In this document: positions 57,342 to 64,000 of the stretch, piece by piece
Numbering within the stretch: the first letter of the stretch is position 1
How the letters are laid out: each line of letters begins with the position of its first letter
Assembly: GCF_004208635.1 (NCBI RefSeq)
Contig: NZ_CP035806.1
Coordinates: 868,001-932,000 of the forward strand
Direction: 5' to 3'
DNA: 64,000 bases
From: Leucobacter triazinivorans
GTDB taxonomy: Bacteria; Actinomycetota; Actinomycetes; Actinomycetales; Microbacteriaceae
Made by a program: the position numbers and the translations under genes
Notes under the pieces: generated by a model
What the model was told of the DNA's origin: nothing
What the model saw: only the letters and a program-made list of their open reading frames with translations
Databases searched by the model: none

Positions 57342-58413
57342 ACGCGCATCGCGCAAGGACGACCACGTGCGTCTCGCCCACGAGCAGCGCGGCGACGCCC
57401 CCGGCGCCAACGCATTCGACGACGTCGAGTTCGTGCACCACGCGCTCGCGGGGGTCGACGCGAGCCGGGTCGACCTCGCGGTGCGGGTCGGCGAATGGCG
57501 CTGGAGCACCCCGTTCTATGCCAACGGTATGACGGGCGGCACCGAGTGGACTACCCGCATCAATCGCGAGCTCGCCATCGCCGCCCGCGAGACCGGCATG
57601 CCGATGGCGTGCGGCTCCGTGTCGGTCGCGCTCGATCACCCCGAGGCAGCGCGCGGCTTCGCGGTGATCCGCGAGGAGAACCCGACCGGCTTCGTGATGG
57701 CGAACCTGGGCGTCGGGCGCAGCGCCGACGACGCCGTGCGCGCCGTCGAGCTGCTGCACGCCGACGCACTGCAGCTGCACCTCAACGCCGTGCAGGAGAC
57801 CGCGATGCCCGAGGGCACGCGCGACTTCTCCTGCTGGGAGGCTTCGGTTGAGCGGGTCGTCGCCGCGTCACCCGTGCCGGTGATCGTGAAAGAGGTGGGC
57901 TTCGGTCTCAGCCGCCGCACGCTGCTGCGTCTCTCCGAACTCGGCGTCCGCATCGCCGACGTGAGCGGCGCCGGGGGCACCGACTTCCTGCGCATCGAGA
58001 ACGCCCGGCACGACTCCGACGCCCGTCGCAGCGGCCACGACTTCTCGATGCTGTCGGGCTTCGGCCAGTCGGCGCTCGCCTGTCTGCTCGACGCGCCCGA
58101 AGGCGGCCCGGCTCTGCTGGCATCCGGCGGCGTGCGCAACCCCTTCGACGTGGTGAAGGCCCTCGCCGCGGGTGCCGGCGCCGTCGGCGTGGCGGGCAGC
58201 TTCCTCGAGGCCCTGCTCGACGGCGGCGCCGAGACGCTCGTCCCGCTGATCGAGCGCTGGGTCGCCCAGACCACGGCGATCCTCGCGCTCCTCGGGGCGG
58301 CCGCACCGGCCGAACTCACCTCGACCGACCTGCTCGTGCGCGGCCGGCTGGCCGAGTTCTGCCGCCTGCGCGGGATCGACCTCACCGCGCTCGCGACGCG
58401 ATCGGGGCCCTGA
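57331..58413 (+). CDS. fni: Type 2 isopentenyl-diphosphate delta-isomerase
   Basis: FMN- and NADPH-dependent IPP/DMAPP isomerase (360 aa). Motifs: RKDDHVRLAHEQ, ANGMTGGTEWTTRINRELA, LQLHLNAVQETAMPEG, VKEVGFGLSRRTLLRL, DVSGAGGTDFLRIEN and ASGGVRNPFDVVKALA. GTG at 57331 is preferred over the upstream ATG at 57319 since GGAGG lies 5 bases before it; it overlaps the end of mvaK2 by 11 bp. It balances the two C5 units. Confidence 0.94.
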   Translation: MNSERASRKDDHVRLAHEQRGDAPGANAFDDVEFVHHALAGVDASRVDLAVRVGEWRWSTPFYANGMTGGTEWTTRINRELAIAARETGMPMACGSVSVALDHPEAARGFAVIREENPTGFVMANLGVGRSADDAVRAVELLHADALQLHLNAVQETAMPEGTRDFSCWEASVERVVAASPVPVIVKEVGFGLSRRTLLRLSELGVRIADVSGAGGTDFLRIENARHDSDARRSGHDFSMLSGFGQSALACLLDAPEGGPALLASGGVRNPFDVVKALAAGAGAVGVAGSFLEALLDGGAETLVPLIERWVAQTTAILALLGAAAPAELTSTDLLVRGRLAEFCRLRGIDLTALATRSGP

Positions 58414-58481
58414 CCCGCAGGCGCCTTCCCCGCGCCCCGCCCTCCCGGACCCTGCAGACCCCCTTCCAGAAGAGAGACGCC

Positions 58482-59552
58482 GTGAACGATTCCGACACCA
58501 TCGTCACCGAGATCCCGACCCGCTGGGTCGGCCCGCTGCGCGTGAGCGGCGACGCGATCACGACCGAAGCGCCCCACAGCGAGATCGCGGTCCCCCTCGC
58601 CACCTACGAGACGCCGCTGTGGCCATCCGTGGGGCGCGGCGCCAGCATTTCCCGCGAGATCCCCGGCGGGATCCGCACCGTGGTCATCGGCGAGCGCATG
58701 ACCCGCTCCGTGCTCTTCGTCGCGGAAGGAGCCGTCGGCGCGGACGCCGCCGCGCGCGCCGTCCAGCAGCGCTTGCCCGAACTGCAGGAGGTCGTCTCGG
58801 CGGGCAGCCGCCACGCGCAACTGCTCGAGGCACACCCCGAGGTCGTGGGGAATCTGCTCTTCGTGCGCTTCGCCTTCCTCACGGGCGACGCCTCGGGGCA
58901 CAACATGGTCACCAATGCTTCAGACGCGCTCATGCAGCGCATCCTCTCGTGGGGCCTCGGGATCGACTACGGCTCGATCTCGGGCAACTTCTGCTCCGAC
59001 AAGAAGGCCACCGCGGTGAACGGGATCCTGGGTCGCGGCCGCAACGTCGTGGCCGAGATCCTGCTCCCCCACGAGGTCGTCGAGCGCCGGCTGCGCACCA
59101 CCGCCCGCAGGGTCGCCGACCTCTCGGTGCGCAAGAACCTCGTCGGCAGCACGATCGCCGGCGCGATCCGCTCGGCCAACGCGCACTACGCCAACATGCT
59201 GCTGGCCTTCTACCTCGCCACGGGTCAGGACGCCGCCAACATCGTCGAGGGATCGCAGGGCATCACCTACGCGGAGGAGCGCGAGGACGGCCTGTACTTC
59301 TCGTGCACGCTGCCCCACCTCATCGTCGGCACCGTCGGCAACGGCAAGCACCTCGCGCACGTGAACGCGAACCTCGAGCGGCTCGGCTGCCGGGACGAGC
59401 GTGAGCCCGGCGCGAACGCGCGCCGCCTCGCCGCACTCATGGCGGCGACCGTTCTCTGCGGGGAGCTCTCGCTCCTCGCGGCCCAGACTAACCCCGGTGA
59501 GCTCATGGCAGCGCACCTGCTCATGGAGCGGAAGGAGACGCCGAGCGCATGA
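58482..59552 (+). CDS. mvaA: Hydroxymethylglutaryl-CoA reductase (NADPH type)
   Basis: Rate-setting step HMG-CoA to mevalonate (356 aa). Class I-type motifs: ASGHNMVTNASD near residue 137, GNFCSDKKATAVNGILGRG near 167 (catalytic Lys), GQDAANIVEGSQ near 247 (catalytic Asp), and a C-terminal His in AAHLLMERK near 344. No membrane anchor, as in other bacterial class I enzymes. GTG at 58482 has AGAAGAGAG upstream; a 68-bp gap from fni is the longest within the operon. Overlaps mvaS (ATGA). Confidence 0.95.
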   Translation: MNDSDTIVTEIPTRWVGPLRVSGDAITTEAPHSEIAVPLATYETPLWPSVGRGASISREIPGGIRTVVIGERMTRSVLFVAEGAVGADAAARAVQQRLPELQEVVSAGSRHAQLLEAHPEVVGNLLFVRFAFLTGDASGHNMVTNASDALMQRILSWGLGIDYGSISGNFCSDKKATAVNGILGRGRNVVAEILLPHEVVERRLRTTARRVADLSVRKNLVGSTIAGAIRSANAHYANMLLAFYLATGQDAANIVEGSQGITYAEEREDGLYFSCTLPHLIVGTVGNGKHLAHVNANLERLGCRDEREPGANARRLAALMAATVLCGELSLLAAQTNPGELMAAHLLMERKETPSA

Positions 59553-60751
59553 CCTCGATCGGCATTCACGATCTCGAACTCGCGACCGCGCACCACGTGG
59601 TCGACCTGACCCGGCTCGCCGAGGCGGGCGGAACCGACCCGGCCAAGTACCACCTCGGCCTCGGCCAGGATCAGATGAGCTTTCCCGCGCCCGACGAGGA
59701 CATCATCACGATGGGCGCCTCCGCCGCCCTGCCGCTCCTCGAGCGCAACGGCATCGAGGGGCTGCGCACCATCCTGTTCGCCACCGAGTCGGGCGTCGAC
59801 CAGTCGAAGGCCGCGGGCGTCTCGGTGCACCACCTGCTCGGCCTGCCGCGGCAGGTGCGCGTCACCGAGTTCAAACAGGCCTGCTACGGCGGCACCGCGG
59901 CGCTCCAGGCGGCGATCGGCATCGTCAGCCGCTTCCCGCACGAGCGCGTGCTCGTCATCGCCAGCGACGTGGCGCGCTACGAGCTCGACTCCCCCGGCGA
60001 GCCCACGCAGGGCGCCGGCGCCGTGGCGATGCTTGTGAGCGCCGATCCCGCGCTCGTCGAGATCGAGCCGGCCACGGGTCTCTTCACCGACGACGTCGAC
60101 GACTTCTGGCGGCCCAACGATTCATCGACCGCGGTGGTCGACGGCGCCCTCTCGGTGTCCGCGTACCTCGACGCGCTCACCGGATCGTGGGACGACCTGC
60201 AGGCCCGGGGCGGCCCCGGCATCGACGACGTCGACCGCATTCTCTACCACCAGCCCTTCACCAAAATGGCGAAGAAGGGGCAGCAGCGCCTCGTCGAGCA
60301 CACCGGGGCCTCACTGAGCACCGCGCTCACCGCGGCCGAGCAGGCCGCGGCAGGCGCCGCGCGAGACACCGGCCTCGTCACGGGCTCGATCTACAACCGA
60401 CGCCTCGGCAACAGCTACACCGCATCGCTCTACGCGGCCCTCGCCGCACTGATCGACCACGACGCCGATCTCGCGGGGCGGCGCATCGGCATGTTCAGCT
60501 ACGGTTCGGGCAGCGTCAGCGAGTTCATCACCGGCATCGTCCAGCCCGGGTACGCGTCGCGGAGAGGCGCCGAGCGCGTGGCCGCGGCGCTCGAGGCTCG
60601 CGTGCCGCTCGAGGTGGCGGAGTACCGCGAGCTGCACGCCCGCGCATACCCGAGCGCAGCGGATGTCGAGACGCCGCGGATCACGCGCGCGCCGTTCCGC
60701 TTCGCCGGCCTGCAGGGGCGCGCGCGACGGTACGAGCGCACCGCCGGTTGA
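59549..60751 (+). CDS. mvaS: Hydroxymethylglutaryl-CoA synthase
   Basis: Condenses acetyl-CoA with acetoacetyl-CoA (400 aa). Nucleophile Cys112 in EFKQACYGGTAAL, Glu near residue 80 in FATESGVDQSKAA, and His234 in LYHQPFTKMAKKG complete the active site. ATG at 59549 overlaps the mvaA stop. Last gene of the operon, followed by a strong hairpin. No thiolase gene is linked, so acetoacetyl-CoA must be made elsewhere. Confidence 0.95.
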   Translation: MTSIGIHDLELATAHHVVDLTRLAEAGGTDPAKYHLGLGQDQMSFPAPDEDIITMGASAALPLLERNGIEGLRTILFATESGVDQSKAAGVSVHHLLGLPRQVRVTEFKQACYGGTAALQAAIGIVSRFPHERVLVIASDVARYELDSPGEPTQGAGAVAMLVSADPALVEIEPATGLFTDDVDDFWRPNDSSTAVVDGALSVSAYLDALTGSWDDLQARGGPGIDDVDRILYHQPFTKMAKKGQQRLVEHTGASLSTALTAAEQAAAGAARDTGLVTGSIYNRRLGNSYTASLYAALAALIDHDADLAGRRIGMFSYGSGSVSEFITGIVQPGYASRRGAERVAAALEARVPLEVAEYRELHARAYPSAADVETPRITRAPFRFAGLQGRARRYERTAG

Positions 60752-60756
60752 GCAGA

Positions 60757-60850
60757 TGGATCCTGCGACTCGCCTGGCGCGGTAGCGCCACCGCGGAATG
60801 CGCGGAATGCTGACGCATCCCGCCTCGGCATTCCGCGCACGCAGGATGAC
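60757..60850. repeat. Palindromic extragenic element after mvaS
   Basis: Starts TGGATCCTGCGACTCGC and ends GCACGCAGGATGACG, the same ends as the 27241 and 63233 copies. The inside carries TGGCGC/GCGCCA and GCGGAATGC/GCATTCCGC palindromes. Lies between the mvaS stop and the shared terminator. Confidence 0.75.
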
Positions 60851-60874
60851 GGGGGATCCGCTGGCGGATCCCCC
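60851..60874. terminator. Terminator between mvaS and the convergent 60880 gene
   Basis: GGGGGATCCGC (60851-60861) and GCGGATCCCCC (60864-60874) form an 11-bp palindrome with almost no loop (functional loop GCTGGC). Suitable to end transcription in both directions. Confidence 0.7.
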
Positions 60875-60879
60875 GTCCC

Positions 60880-61176
60880 TCAGCGTGCGTCCACGGCCCT
60901 GTTCGACTCCCCCTGAGTCCGCTCGGCGACGCGCTGCGCCCACGCCCGCGTGTCGTGGAGGCGGTGCTCGTCGAGGTAGGAGCGGATCACCGCGTGAGCG
61001 GATCGCACGCGGGACTCCCGCCCCATACTGGCCTGCATCGCACCCATCGCCGGAGTGGGGGCGCCGTCGACGCGCGAGAGCGCTTCCCGGAGGATGTCTT
61101 CGTGCGCACCCCCGCCCATCGCCCGCTGCATCGGACCGGGTCGGCGATGGCCGTATCGTTGCTGTTCGCTCTTCAT
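60880..61176 (-). CDS. Small hypothetical protein downstream of katA
   Basis: 98 aa, not recognised. It is Met/Gly/Arg-rich at the start (MKSEQQRYGHRRPGPMQRAM) and then helical and charged (RSAHAVIRSYLDEHRLHDTR). ATG at 61176 has AAGGGAGACACCC upstream, a good ribosome site. It begins 30 bp after the katA stop on the same strand, so it is probably co-expressed with catalase and fur. No signal peptide or cofactor motif. Confidence 0.68.
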   Translation of the reverse strand: MKSEQQRYGHRRPGPMQRAMGGGAHEDILREALSRVDGAPTPAMGAMQASMGRESRVRSAHAVIRSYLDEHRLHDTRAWAQRVAERTQGESNRAVDAR

Positions 61177-61206
61177 GGGTGTCTCCCTTCCTTCGTCGTG
61201 CACGGG

Positions 61207-62661
61207 TTACCGCGCACCCGCGAGACTGGTGCGCAGCGCGCTGCCGAGACCGGCGTCGACGCTCGTCCAGTACTGGATCGCGCGCTCCCGGATCTCGTCG
61301 CTCTGCACGGCACCGACGGCCCCGGTGATCGTCGCGAGGAACCGCTCCTTCGCCGCGTCGTCGAAAACCTCCCGATAGAGGGTGCCTGCCTGGCCGAAGT
61401 CGTCATCCTCGGCGTGCAGAGTGACCGCGGATCGGATCAGCTCGCCGTCCGATTCCCACGAGCCGGCACCCGCCAGCTGCGCGTCGGCCACCGGCCCGCC
61501 CGTCGAGTTCGGCGCGTAGACCGGGGCATCGGCCGGCGTGAAGCCGTGCCGGCCCGCACCGTCTTGCGAGTAGTTGTGCACCGGGGCGACCGGGGCATTG
61601 ACGGGCAGCTCGTTGTAGTTGGTGCCGACCCGGTAGCGCTGCGCGTCAGGGTACGAGAACACGCGCGCCTGCAGCATCTTGTCGGGGCTGATGTCGATCC
61701 CGGGCACGGTATTGGCCGGAGAGAATGCGGCCTGCTCGATCTGCGCGAAGAAGTTCTCGGGGTTGCGGTTCAAGGTGTGCACGCCCACCTCGATCAGCGG
61801 ATAGTCGGCGTGCGGCCAGACCTTCGTGAGGTCGAAGGGGTTGAAGCGGTACGTCTTGGCGTCGTCGTAGGGCATGACCTGCACCTGCAGCTTCCATGCG
61901 GGGTGGTCGCCGCGCTCGATGGCCTCGAAGAGATCGCGCCGGTAGTAGTCGGCGTCGGCTCCGGCGATCGCCTCGGCCTCCGCACCGTCGATCTCCTCGT
62001 TGCCCTGCAGCGCCGTGAAGTGGTACTTCACCCAGAAGCGCTCGCCGTCGGCGTTGATCCACTGGTAGGTGTGCGAGCCGAAGCCGGGCATGTGCCGCCA
62101 GGAACGCGGCAGCCCGCGGTCGCCCATGAGATAGGTGACCTGGTGCGCGGACTCGGGTGAGAGGGTCCAGAAGTCCCACTGCATGTCGGCGTCGCGCAGG
62201 CCCGATCCCGGAAGGCGCTTCTGGGAGTGGATGAAGTCGGGGAACTTGATGCCGTCGCGGATGAAGAAGACCGGGGTGTTGTTGCCCACGATGTCGTAGT
62301 TGCCCTCGGCGGTGTAGAACTTCACCGAGAAGCCGCGCACGTCGCGCCAGGTGTCGGGCGATCCCTGCTCGCCAGCGACGGACGAGAAGCGCTGCAGCGT
62401 GCCGGTGACGGCACCGGGCTGGAATACGGCAGCCCGCGTGTACGCGGAGACGTCACCGGTGACGACGAACTCGCCGAACGCCCCGCCGCCCTTCGCGTGC
62501 ACGATGCGCTCGGGAATGCGCTCGCGGTTGAACTGCGCGAGCTTCTCGACCAGATAGCGGTCGTGCAGCCCGATGCTGCCGTCGGGGCCGGCGCTGAGCG
62601 AGTGGGCATCGCTCGCGACCGGTGCTCCGGTCTGAGTGGTAGTGGGAGGGGTGCTGGACAT
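61207..62661 (-). CDS. katA: Monofunctional heme catalase
   Basis: Decomposes hydrogen peroxide (484 aa, small-subunit clade). Active-site His55 in [18 protein letters not shown], Asn128 in [11 protein letters not shown], and heme-ligand Tyr337 in [14 protein letters not shown] are all present. ATG at 62661 ([15 protein letters not shown]) has AAGGAGAA upstream. It follows the fur-type gene by 66 bp on the same strand, the common regulator-catalase arrangement in actinobacteria. Confidence 0.96.
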   Translation of the reverse strand: MSSTPPTTTQTGAPVASDAHSLSAGPDGSIGLHDRYLVEKLAQFNRERIPERIVHAKGGGAFGEFVVTGDVSAYTRAAVFQPGAVTGTLQRFSSVAGEQGSPDTWRDVRGFSVKFYTAEGNYDIVGNNTPVFFIRDGIKFPDFIHSQKRLPGSGLRDADMQWDFWTLSPESAHQVTYLMGDRGLPRSWRHMPGFGSHTYQWINADGERFWVKYHFTALQGNEEIDGAEAEAIAGADADYYRRDLFEAIERGDHPAWKLQVQVMPYDDAKTYRFNPFDLTKVWPHADYPLIEVGVHTLNRNPENFFAQIEQAAFSPANTVPGIDISPDKMLQARVFSYPDAQRYRVGTNYNELPVNAPVAPVHNYSQDGAGRHGFTPADAPVYAPNSTGGPVADAQLAGAGSWESDGELIRSAVTLHAEDDDFGQAGTLYREVFDDAAKERFLATITGAVGAVQSDEIRERAIQYWTSVDAGLGSALRTSLAGAR

Positions 62662-62727
62662 GGTTCTCCTTCGGTTTTCGGGTACGACGAATCACGCCCC
62701 CATTCGGCGGCGTTGCGGCGGCGTCGT

Positions 62728-63150
62728 CTACGCGGCCGGCTCCTGGCAGTCGGAGCAGAGGCCCCAGAACGTGACCTCGGCCGTCTGAATGGTGAAGCCC
62801 GTCGTCGAGGACGGATCGAGACACGGCGCGTGTCCGACGACGCAGTCCACGTCGGCCACTGCCCCGCACCCGGAGCAGACGACGTGGTGGTGGTTGTCTT
62901 CGATGCGCCGCTCGTAGAGCGCCGCGGATCCGGCCGGTTCGATCCGGCGGATGAGCCCCGCCGCCGTCAGATCCGCGAGGATGTTGTGCACCGACTGGAT
63001 CGACGTCGTCGGCAGCTCGCGAGCGACCACTCGGAACACCCGTTCGGCGTCCGAGTGGGGCATGGAGGCCAGTGCCTCGAGCACGGCGACGCGACCCGCA
63101 GTGGCCCGCAGGCCGGCAGTGCGCAGCGTCGTATCGATTCCGGCTTCCAT
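62728..63150 (-). CDS. Fur-family regulator (FurA/PerR-like) of catalase
   Basis: 140 aa metalloregulator. The winged helix is followed by the metal motif NHHHVVCSGCGAVADVDC and a second CxxC in LCSDCQ, so the structural zinc site is complete. ATG at 63150 gives MEAGIDTTLRTAGLRATAGR; a frame extending to 63207 covers the operator. A leaderless -10 (TAGGGT) lies 7 bases upstream and overlaps an operator-like palindrome, implying autorepression. Iron- or peroxide-responsive control of katA is expected from family and context. Confidence 0.93.
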   Translation of the reverse strand: MEAGIDTTLRTAGLRATAGRVAVLEALASMPHSDAERVFRVVARELPTTSIQSVHNILADLTAAGLIRRIEPAGSAALYERRIEDNHHHVVCSGCGAVADVDCVVGHAPCLDPSSTTGFTIQTAEVTFWGLCSDCQEPAA

Positions 63151-63157
63151 ACCTGCA

Positions 63158-63186
63158 ACCCTACCTTCTGTTTTGAGGAATTCAAA
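63158..63186 (-). promoter_or_regulatory. fur-katA promoter (leaderless)
   Basis: Minus-strand TTTGAA (63181-63186), 17-bp spacer, TAGGGT (63158-63163), then 7 bases to the fur ATG at 63150. Confidence 0.6.
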
Positions 63187-63200
63187 ATACTGTTTTGAGG
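63169..63200. promoter_or_regulatory. Fur-type operator candidate
   Basis: TTTTGA (63171-63176), GGAAT, TCAAAA (63182-63187) is a perfect 6-5-6 palindrome over the -35 box. CTGTTTTGAGG also occurs as a direct repeat at 63169-63179 and 63190-63200. AT-rich compared with the surroundings. Confidence 0.65.
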
Positions 63201-63232
63201 CGTTCACCGAATCGGCTCACGAGCACCCCCGC

Positions 63233-63355
63233 CGTCATCCTGCGCGAGGAACGAGTCGCAGGATCCACCTCGCGGCACCCCACTTGATCCACCAGGCCAG
63301 TGGATGCTGCGACTGCGCGCAGAATGACGGGGTGGTGCGCACAGGATAACGGGTG
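63233..63355. repeat. Palindromic extragenic element upstream of the fur-katA promoter
   Basis: Left end CCGTCATCCTGCGCG and right end CGCGCAGAATGACGG are near-complementary. Inside are GAGTCGCAGGATCCA and TGGATGCTGCGAC, again complementary in part. About 120 bp, same family as the other ATCCTGCG/CGCAGGAT elements. Confidence 0.75.
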
Positions 63356-63425
63356 CAGAAAGGACGATGGACGGTCGCAGGACGACGGACGAGTCCTTCA
63401 TCCCCGGGTCGCACGACCTCGGGGT

Positions 63426-63431
63426 TAGGCT
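63426..63431 (+). promoter_or_regulatory. -10 element of leaderless start (plsC-like gene)
   Basis: TAGGCT with 7 bases to the GTG at 63439; no ribosome site. Confidence 0.55.
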
Positions 63432-63438
63432 CGGAGTC

Positions 63439-64000
63439 GTGAGCTCCGCACCCCTGCCCCTCGCGCGTCCCGGGCCCGTCTTCACGATCGGGCGCGCCGT
63501 GCTGCGACCGCTGCTGAGACTACGGTTCCGACCCCGCGTCTCCGGGGGCGAGCACCTCCCGCGGACCGGCCCCGTGCTCCTCGTCAGCAACCACCTCTCG
63601 GGGCTCGACACGATCCTCATCCCCTCGTTCTCTCCGCGCAAGGTGCAGTTCCTCGCGAAGGCCTCGCTGTTCCGCACGCGGATCGGGGGCTGGTTCTTCC
63701 GGCGGATCGGCGCGGTCCCAGTGCACCGCGGGGCCTCGTCGGCGGCACAGGCCGCGCTCGAGGCCGGCCGGGAGGTGCTCGCGGCGGGGAGCGTGTTCGC
63801 GGTGTTCCCCGAGGGCAGCCGCTCCCGCGACGGCCGCCTCTACCGCGGGCGAGGCGGAGCGGCATGGTTGGCGCTCGAAACCGGGGCCGCCGTGGTGCCC
63901 GTCGGCCTCATCGGCACGAACCGTGCGCTGCGCAACCCGAGAACCGGACGCCGCGATCGCGTCGAGGTGCGATTCGGGGCGCCCATCCCGCTCGACGATC
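63439..64000 (+). CDS. 1-acyl-sn-glycerol-3-phosphate acyltransferase (3' partial)
   Basis: PlsC-family lysophosphatidate acyltransferase, making phosphatidate for membrane lipids. 187 codons are visible and the frame is open at the window end. Acyltransferase blocks in order: SNHLSGLDT (NHxxxxD catalytic pair), GAVPVHRG, FPEGSRSRDGRLYRGRGG, and VVPVGLIGTN. The start is taken as GTG 63439 (VSSAPLPLARPG) because of the leaderless -10 just upstream. Missing C-terminus prevents a full length check. Confidence 0.88.
   Translation, partial: MSSAPLPLARPGPVFTIGRAVLRPLLRLRFRPRVSGGEHLPRTGPVLLVSNHLSGLDTILIPSFSPRKVQFLAKASLFRTRIGGWFFRRIGAVPVHRGASSAAQAALEAGREVLAAGSVFAVFPEGSRSRDGRLYRGRGGAAWLALETGAAVVPVGLIGTNRALRNPRTGRRDRVEVRFGAPIPLDD

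Overview
The window is a high-GC actinobacterial chromosome segment. A mycothione reductase gene, many GTG/TTG starts, the ribosomal and rpo gene order, and leaderless TAGGCT-type promoters together point to Micrococcales, most likely Microbacteriaceae (a Leucobacter-like genome is a guess). No rRNA, tRNA, CRISPR array, insertion sequence or phage gene was seen.

Layout. 1-1931: end of a surface-glycan acyltransferase. 2562-18450 (minus strand): the S10-spc-alpha cluster, rpsJ to rplO, then secY-adk-map, then infA-rpmJ-rpsM-rpsK-rpoA-rplQ. 18821-21696 (minus): a glycan pair, a WecA/MraY-like phosphosugar transferase and a WbpM/CapD-like nucleotide-sugar dehydratase, lying between the S10 and str groups. 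22169-26615 (minus): str genes rpsL-rpsG-fusA and a separately punctuated tuf. 27473-29714 (minus): three overlapping genes of unknown function, two of them membrane proteins. 29960-37469 (minus): rpoB-rpoC with a strong terminator.

37744-53890 is a mosaic of small housekeeping and stress units: PAP2 phosphatase; MarR; DUF3105+DUF305; a quinone/redox-type locus (VOC protein, F420-reductase-like enzyme, and a divergent MarR in one frame with a glutaredoxin); spermidine-synthase-like and SprT-like proteins; two Nudix proteins; a nitrilase-family amidase; a CapA-like protein; a VanY-like carboxypeptidase; mycothione reductase; and a four-gene QAT-type (glycine betaine/choline) ABC importer.

54137-60751 (plus) is a complete mevalonate operon, mvaK1-mvaD-mvaK2-fni-mvaA-mvaS, leading from acetoacetyl-CoA plus acetyl-CoA to IPP/DMAPP. 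Only a thiolase or acetoacetyl-CoA synthase is missing. It has a promoter-like element, a 12-bp hairpin in its leader and a terminator at its end. 60880-63150 (minus) holds a fur-type regulator, katA and a small unknown gene. A PlsC acyltransferase runs off the right end.

Intergenic DNA is rich in palindromic and tandem repeats. One family (arms ATCCTGCG / CGCAGGAT) occurs at five sites, including inside the rpoB-rpoC gap, and one copy borders a 25-bp array of seven units. Other points of interest are an Asn at the RpoB position equivalent to E. coli His526, the in-frame MarR-glutaredoxin arrangement, the hairpin in the mevalonate leader, the absence of rpsN from the spc operon, and a series of leaderless starts.
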